This document shows, piece by piece, positions 57,966 through 64,000 of a DNA stretch of 64,000 bases. Under the pieces are notes generated by a model. The model was not told the origin of the DNA. It searched no databases and was given only the letters and a program-made list of their open reading frames with translations. This DNA is from Pyrus communis (taxonomy: Eukaryota; Streptophyta; Magnoliopsida; Rosales; Rosaceae). Numbering within the stretch: position 1 is the stretch's first letter; each line of letters starts with the position of its first letter. The stretch is from assembly GCF_963583255.1 (NCBI RefSeq), contig NC_084817.1, positions 18,333,989-18,397,988 of the forward strand, given 5' to 3'. Position numbers and translations under genes: made by a program.

Positions 57966-59378
57966 CAAATTTTTCACAAGATACAATTAATATTATTGAA
58001 AGGGTGATGCTATCCACACACTCCTCTAAAGTTTTCGGTCGTCATATTGAATGAATTAATGACAGAAATTAGTATAGGGTGTGCCGAATGAGTACGGGTA
58101 ACAATAGTCTTGTTGAAATATTAGACTTTTATGAGAACAATTCCACTCCTAAAAAGCTCCCTGGGCTGTAGGGAATTCATTCTCCCTAAATGAATAGGAA
58201 TTGCCTTTAGTGAACAATAACTGCCCAAGTGCATCTCCATCCCTAAACTAAATAGCCCAGGCTATTGGTATTGAAACATTATTATTTTTTATATATAAAA
58301 TAATAAAAGATAATTTTATTTTTAATTTCAGATAATAATAAAAGATTGGTTGAAAGTATTTGAAAATATTGAAATGTGGTATAAGGTGGAAAAACATGGT
58401 TACATATTTATAGTTTTTTAATTGTGGCTAATGTCAGTCGTCACATGGCCGAGAAGCTGGGCCAGTCGATTTTGGCATGAGTGAGCAACTGGGCACCCCA
58501 AGAGCCCAATGGATTGGAATGGGCTAGAGGAGTTTTGGGGTGGGAGAAGAGATAATGTACGAATATCATATTTTTGGTAACGTGTTTCGCCTTATTATTT
58601 TAAGGTTTTGTTTTATCAGCTTGCGGTTCGATAGAGTTTCAACCGGATTTGTCCTTTTTGCAGATCCGACGATTTTGTCTCAAATCTAGATGCAGGGCCA
58701 TAGTTGAAGGGTTTCACGAGGTGTTGTAAGTTTAACACATAGCTCCCAATTTAAAAGGTTCCACATACAACTCCCATTACCCTATATTCTAATTAAAAAG
58801 GGACCTACAAAAATATATTATATGTTAATTTCCAGTTTTCTCTTAGTAGACTTTGATATGTTGCCACAAGTGATTATCCCATATGTTTTGAAGTTTTCAC
58901 TGATGTGGTTAGTGACGATTGAATTGATTGTTGATGGTTTTCATTTGTAGGTCTCTTTGCTTCTTTAATATTATTTGCAACGGTTGATAAACTTTGTTAA
59001 TTGATAATGAGTTGTATTTGTAAGTTTTATTCAGAATTTAGTTAGAGTTACATTTTGGCATCAATATATTGTCCAAGAATATTAACTTATCTTCTTTGGA
59101 AGGCTATGGGTGTTTTTAGGATATACAGCTCAAATTTAAGATGATTCAGAAATTAGGTTTATGCTACCTATTTTCTTGGTGTCTTATTTGGGTTTGGATT
59201 TGACTTCTTGGTTGGATTCCTTGATTGATGGAGAGATTTTGTTAATTACCTATTTGATTAAGATTTGGATTTACTTCCAATTAGTATTAGGATTCTCATT
59301 GTAACCTAAGTTCTCTAATTGGGTTTTGGGTGGAGGTCACCGTTTGGAGTCATAGTGCGTGGTAAACTTATGCTCATT
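57966..59378. other. Intergenic, no supported gene
   Basis: AT-rich. 58130-58270 (AGCTCCCTGGGCTGTAGGGA, CCCAGGCTATTGG) may be one end of an old MITE. Nothing else is recognisable. Confidence 0.4.
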
Positions 59379-59775
59379 CGTTTGGAAATTTGGTGAGAGT
59401 TAATTTGTGTGTTAGAGAATAATTTGGGAGAGACTACTCCATTTGTTATCGGTTCTCTACTCGTTTGATTTAGGGTTTGTCAGTGTGGGATTTGGGTTGT
59501 GTTTGGGCCCAAATTAATAGATTAGGGGCGAGTAAGGTCATATGCTCAGCCCATGGTTAGACATCTCAACCCAGCCCAGAATACTCGTTTGGAAATTTGG
59601 TGAGAGTCAATTTGTGAGTTAGAGAACAATTTGGGAGAGACTCGGTTCTCTACTCATTTGGTTTAGGGTTTGTCATTGTGGGATTTGGGTTATGTTTGGG
59701 CCCAAATTAATAGTGAGGCCACGTATGGTCATATGCTTAGCCCATGGTTAGACATCTTAGCCTAGCCCAGAATAC
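59379..59775 (+). repeat. Tandem duplication, units of about 206 and 191 bp
   Basis: CGTTTGGAAATTTGGTGAGA occurs at 59379 and again at 59586, followed in both by TAATTTGGGAGAGACT-like text, GGTTTAGGGTTTGTCA, GTGGGATTTGGGTT, TTTGGGCCCAAATTAATAG and CAGCCCATGGTTAGACATCT. The second unit runs on into the LTR-like sequence. Confidence 0.88.
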
Positions 59776-60881
59776 TCTCGACGAGTCCAAATTGAGGAAG
59801 GATACTTGAATTGCAAGGGTGGGTTCGGCTAAGGTTTAATTCAACTAGGAGTCCTCAAAGATTAGGATGGTGTGAGAGTGTTCTTAATATTCTAAGAGTC
59901 TGGTTAAAATAAGGAAACATATTAGATACTAGAAGATGGATAGGTTCACAATCCTAAGTCTGGTAAAAGTGATCTAGTCCAATTCATATAAAATGATATA
60001 TGCCGAGGAAGACTAGTCCGAATAGGATTCTACCTTGGCACCAAGGAAAGTTGCTACTATAAATAGAAGAAGATGTGCAACATTCAAAGCCTTTTCAAAC
60101 ACACAAATTAACAAGTCTGTCTTGCGCCAACTCTCTCTCTACGTGAAACCCTCTCAATCCTAAGAAAATACTAACCTTTTTAACTTTGTCGAGCACATCT
60201 TTAGTTGGTCTTAATAGCACTGTGGTTGACAACCGGTGATAACAACATTGGAGCCATAGAATCAAGCGACCAAGGAGCACCTTCAGTCAGCCTTAACAAC
60301 ACTGTTTCAAGACCGACTGGTTATTTATCCAAGTCTCGGCCAGTAAGAAGTCTTTAAGCCCTTGTTGGAAAAGGTCACTTCATTGGCTTTCTCAACGAAG
60401 TCAGGTGTTACCAGGTGACATCGTTTGGCACATTGAAAGTCGAATTTATTTTATGAGGATATTCACAAGTGCATTTCAGAGTTTGGCATTCAGATGGCCG
60501 AACCACATTTACCATCAAGATACTTATCTCTTTTGAGTATTTGTGTCTGTATAGTCTGGTATTGATTTAGTGCACTTGTATTTGCACAAATATAATTACA
60601 GCGATCGAGCCCAGTGTCGATGATTCGTTAACTTCGAAGAAACTAGCAACATTGTCTTCAGGCTCTAAAACCCAGAGGCCGAGATGAGTTCCTTCCTCGG
60701 TCGCAATCACAAAACACAGAAGTCAGCAGTGCATTCGACACCACCACCACCATATTCATTTACTCACCAACTGAGCTCATTCGTTGAGTTGACACACCCC
60801 GTATTCAACGAAATGACGTAGTTAGCTCATTAGCTATTTAGCTCGCGTGCCACGTTGGCTAAATAGTTTTTAGGGTCAACA
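59677..60881 (+). repeat. Probable solo LTR of a retrotransposon (about 1.2 kb)
   Basis: Possible ends TGTGGGATTTGGG and TTAGGGTCAACA. It contains a TATA-like CTATAAATAGAAGAAG at 60057, a CT-rich leader, and later GGCCGAGATGAGTTCCTTCC. There is no coding frame. The flanks (GTCAT, AGTTG) do not match as a target duplication, so the limits are tentative. No second copy or internal region is in the window. Confidence 0.45.
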
Positions 60882-61924
60882 AGTTGTGAGAGTTTAAACT
60901 CTCTTTTGTAATCTCCATTTGGTGAAATTCATCGTTGTGCTTCGTGCATGAACGTAGGCTTTTATATCGAACTACGTAAATCTCGTGTTATTTTAAGATT
61001 GTTAGTTTTAGTTTTGGCCTACAACGTTAATGTTTGATACTTTGTTAGAATTCGCTTCCATTTGCGCATGAAAGTACAACAATGGGTTCATTTAGAAGTG
61101 TTTTAAAATAACTGAAAGCACGTTTAAAGAAGATGTTTTTGGGTTCCAAAAGCACAACTATGTTCACTTTAAGTGTTTTTCCAATATTCACTTGCATTTT
61201 ACTAAGGATTAGTTCTAAAAACATTTTCATCAAAAGTGTTTTCATCCATTTTAAAAGTACTTTTAAAGAGCCCTATATTAAAGATACCCATATTTATAAT
61301 TTTTGCACATGACCTCCAAAAGTTCATCCAATAATATAATCTCGTCTCTTCGTCAAATAATTCTTATGTGTTTGAGTGTCTTCACGATAACTTCTTGTTT
61401 TTAAGTTTGGATTTGGTAAATAAATATTATAGAAAAGGATAATATACTTAATTTGATGATGAACAAAGAGAATATGATATTATCCCAAGGCTTGCCATTG
61501 TTACCTAAATTAGTTCATTTGATAATTATTTTCAGTGTAAACATGAAAGACATAGGCAAAAAGATAAGACAGGAGAAGTTTCAAAACAGTAATAGCGATA
61601 GTTTTCCAAAAAAAAAAAAAAAAAAAAAAAAAACAAACAAACAGTAATAGCGATATAGATTGAGCCTAGGGAAAGTAGCAGTTTCGTTCCCTTCTAGCCT
61701 TCTGCCCAATTTAGTTGTCAGCCCGCCTCTTTCCTTGTTTCTACTTTCTAGTTTCTAGCAAATTCTTCATTTCACTTTTAATTCAATTTAATTTCTTAAG
61801 AAAACAGTATAATTCAATTATTTTTGCCAAATTCCTTTATAAAAAATTATTTTTTGGTAAATTAATTTTGTGAATTTCCAACCTTTAACTTTCATATCGC
61901 TTTCTTCCTTTCACAATTCACAGT

Positions 61925-61962
<38 letters not shown>

Positions 61963-62606
61963 CTCTCTCTCTCTCACTTTGAATTTGACCCGCTGCCAGC
62001 CACCGGCACCCTCCTTTTTCCTACTCCAATGGCGACCCCACCCAGCACTCTCTCTCTCTCTAGAGATAGAGGATCTTTCTAAGGCTTGAGAATTGAGCCC
62101 CCTCTCTCTTTGTCTCAAGAGCAGAAAGACTAAATAAATAAACCTTTCGTTCCTCTTTCATCTCTCTTTTGCTTCTCTGAAACCCTAGCAGTTCAGCCCT
62201 CCAAAACATATAGGGAAAAAAGAATCACAGAAAAAAGTAGTTCCCAAAGAAATCAAAAAACAAAAAGAAAGAAGAAAAGGAGACCCTCTCCTTCTCTCCG
62301 ATCCATCCATCCATCCATCAGTTTTTATATTCTCTCTTCTTTTAATAGAAACTTTTGGCTCTCCAACTGAAAGACAAGGAAAAGATTTTGCTTCCAATTT
62401 CAGATCTCAGGGCTTCATGATAAAGACACGTTCCTCTTTCTCTCTCCCTCTCTCAAAAAGCTGTTCTTAGACAAGGAGATATGAAATATTTGTATCAGTC
62501 TTCCATTCACTTCACCATGCCTTTTTTCCCACTACCCTCATAATCTCTCTCTCTCTCTCTCTCCAAATAATTTGTGACCATCTCCATCTTCTTGTTCATA
62601 GTAGCC
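60882..62606. other. Upstream region and 5' UTR of the VQ gene
   Basis: AT-rich intergenic part with an A run at 61609-61633. TTTATAAAAA near 61837 could be a TATA element. CT-rich tracts at 61929-61973 and 62546-62563 lie in what is probably the transcribed leader, common in plant 5' UTRs. Short upstream ATGs are present (62030, 62574). Confidence 0.5.
61929..61973 (+). repeat. (CT)n microsatellite upstream of the VQ gene
   Basis: About 20 CT units with one G interruption, about 640 bases before the start codon. Confidence 0.95.
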
Positions 62607-63845
62607 ATGGATTCTGGTAATAGTGGAAGTATGCAATCTTCAAGTGGTGGTGAAGCTCAAGACCATGAAATCTCTAGACCCGATTCGATCCCGGTTTACT
62701 TGAATTCTCCGACCGGCCACTTATTTGCTTCCTCCGACCCAACAGTACACCCATCTCTCCTTTCTCAATACCAAAACCACCCACCCACTACCACAACACT
62801 TTTTGATCATCATCTCTCATCTAGTAATTACACTTATGATCATTTCCACACAACATTGTCTCATCCCCAATCAAACTCATCAAACCCAAATTTCATCCTC
62901 AGCCCAAGAACCAATCAACCCAACTCCACCAACCCCATTCCCAACCCACAACCTTCATCAACTACTACCGAAGCACGAGGAGGACAGACCAACACCGTTG
63001 CCACCCGAAACACGAAGAAGAGGACAAGAGCTTCTAGAAGGGCACCAACCACCGTTCTCACCACCGACACGTCTAATTTTCGGGCAATGGTGCAGGAGTT
63101 CACTGGTATCCCAGCACCCCCATTTTCAGCTTCATCCTCATCACCATACGCTCGAAGACTCGAAATGTTTGGCTCCGGAATAAGGTCACCTCTCTACCCT
63201 TTACGTCCTTCGGCTCAAAAGGTCCATCAGCCAGCCCCATTTCTCTCTCCTTCTTCTAATTCTAATTCTTCATTGTTGATGATGATGAGCAATAGTATTA
63301 GTACTATGGTTGATGCTACTAATATTGCTACTACTAGTAATAATAGCAATGTTAATTTCAGTTCAACTAATTACCAATTACTATCTGATCATCATCAAAA
63401 TCAAGGCCTCTTCCAAAGCATGCAAAACCCTATTCTCACATTCCAATCCCTACCACAGCAGCCTCCTCCATTCCATTCTTCAATCAATGTGCCTAATTTT
63501 GGGTCAAGACCTACCCCCCGGGGAGTAATTGATAATTTGGCCATGCATTCATCACTTGAGGACCAATTGGGTCCGAACCGTCATGGATCATCACCATATG
63601 TTAACACAAACCAGCTCGGTGGTGATGGTGTTGGATCAATAGACGACAGTCATGTAGCAGCTTCAGATGGGAATGGCGGCTGGAGGGATCATGGAGTACT
63701 TGGATCAAGGGATGGGGGATTATCATCACATGATCACCATTTGAGGCCTAGTTTGGACAAGTGTTTGGAGATGGGCAATGTTAATTCTACTACTAGAGGT
63801 GAAGGTGCGGTGGACTCGTGGATTTCTCCTAATTCAGATCACTAG
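62607..63845 (+). CDS. VQ motif-containing protein, VQ22/JAV1 type
   Basis: Intronless frame of 412 residues. The VQ motif FRAMVQEFTGIP (FxxxVQxxTG, about residues 157-168) follows a basic stretch KKRTRASRRAPTTVL that is probably a nuclear localisation signal. The N-terminus MDSGNSGSMQSSSGGEAQDH is typical of the VQ22/JAV1 subgroup. The rest is low-complexity Ser/Asn/Pro/His-rich and disordered. VQ proteins bind WRKY factors through the VQ core and tune defence and jasmonate responses. The Arabidopsis JAV1 is a jasmonate-degraded repressor. I chose the ATG at 62607 because its context (GTAGCCATGG) is strong and the family N-terminus begins there. An in-frame ATG 33 bases upstream would add MTISIFLFIVA. 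It is longer than its best-known relative, mostly through homopeptide runs, so orthology is not certain. Confidence 0.93.
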   Translation: MDSGNSGSMQSSSGGEAQDHEISRPDSIPVYLNSPTGHLFASSDPTVHPSLLSQYQNHPPTTTTLFDHHLSSSNYTYDHFHTTLSHPQSNSSNPNFILSPRTNQPNSTNPIPNPQPSSTTTEARGGQTNTVATRNTKKRTRASRRAPTTVLTTDTSNFRAMVQEFTGIPAPPFSASSSSPYARRLEMFGSGIRSPLYPLRPSAQKVHQPAPFLSPSSNSNSSLLMMMSNSISTMVDATNIATTSNNSNVNFSSTNYQLLSDHHQNQGLFQSMQNPILTFQSLPQQPPPFHSSINVPNFGSRPTPRGVIDNLAMHSSLEDQLGPNRHGSSPYVNTNQLGGDGVGSIDDSHVAASDGNGGWRDHGVLGSRDGGLSSHDHHLRPSLDKCLEMGNVNSTTRGEGAVDSWISPNSDH

Positions 63846-64000
63846 ATAATGTTAAATCTAGCTGCTGGTACTAGTACTACTGCTTGAAAGAGAGCCATTG
63901 GTCGCGGTGGTGGTGGTGGTGATAACGAAGAACCTACATAGATAGCTGCTGTTCTTTTTATCATTCACCATTCAATCATTTTGCAGTGAGAAAAAAATCG
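63846..64000. other. 3' flank of the VQ gene
   Basis: Likely 3' UTR with a GGTGGT run. No poly(A) signal is clearly assignable before the window ends. Confidence 0.5.

Noticed and set aside
59677..60881. Full retrotransposon
   Set aside because: Only LTR-like sequence is present and flanks give no matching duplication, so at most a solo LTR is claimed.
62574..62606. Upstream ATG of the VQ frame as the start
   Set aside because: Its context is weaker, and it adds a hydrophobic stretch not expected in a nuclear VQ protein. The family N-terminus begins at 62607.
1..64000. CRISPR array or prokaryotic operon
   Set aside because: No regularly spaced short repeats with unique spacers, and gene structure and repeats are those of a plant nuclear genome.

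Overview
This is nuclear DNA of a flowering plant, most likely a woody eudicot and possibly Rosaceae. The evidence is AT-rich, intron-bearing genes with plant-only families (mTERF, TTL, VQ), many LTR retrotransposons, tRNA-derived SINEs, MITEs, and a Cassandra element carrying 5S rRNA sequence. The Rosaceae guess rests on the look of the SINE and MITE families as I remember them and is weak. There is no sign of bacterial DNA, CRISPR, or rRNA/tRNA clusters.

Four host genes are supported. They are an intronless organellar mTERF protein (5080-6228, +), an acidic plant protein of unknown function (12348-13445, +), a seven-exon tetratricopeptide thioredoxin-like (TTL) gene (18313-21506, -), and a VQ-motif regulator of the JAV1/VQ22 type (62607-63845, +). 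They are separated by kilobases of repeats and show no functional linkage.

The rest is largely a nested transposon landscape. Positions 1-1492 are the 5' end of a minus-strand Gypsy element with its LTR. Positions 23009-30948 are a complete but decayed Copia element (LTRs 257/254 bp, ATTAT target duplication). Its integrase is split by a Cassandra TRIM (26973-27630). Its leader carries five consecutive hairpins sharing an AAC-loop-GTT core just upstream of gag. Positions 36129-36715 are a small minus-strand TRIM. Positions 37230-51930 are a decayed endogenous pararetrovirus fragment (minus strand) interrupted by a 12-kb Gypsy-type element (37660-49671). That element has gag but no recognisable reverse transcriptase, and it is in turn interrupted by a hAT transposon (40645-44318) and MITEs. 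A probable LTR lies at 59677-60881.

Smaller elements with visible target-site duplications include four SINEs in two families and two Mutator-type MITEs that bracket the acidic-protein gene. Coordinates of genes, LTRs and TSD-bounded elements were read base by base. Boundaries of decayed elements are approximate where stated.
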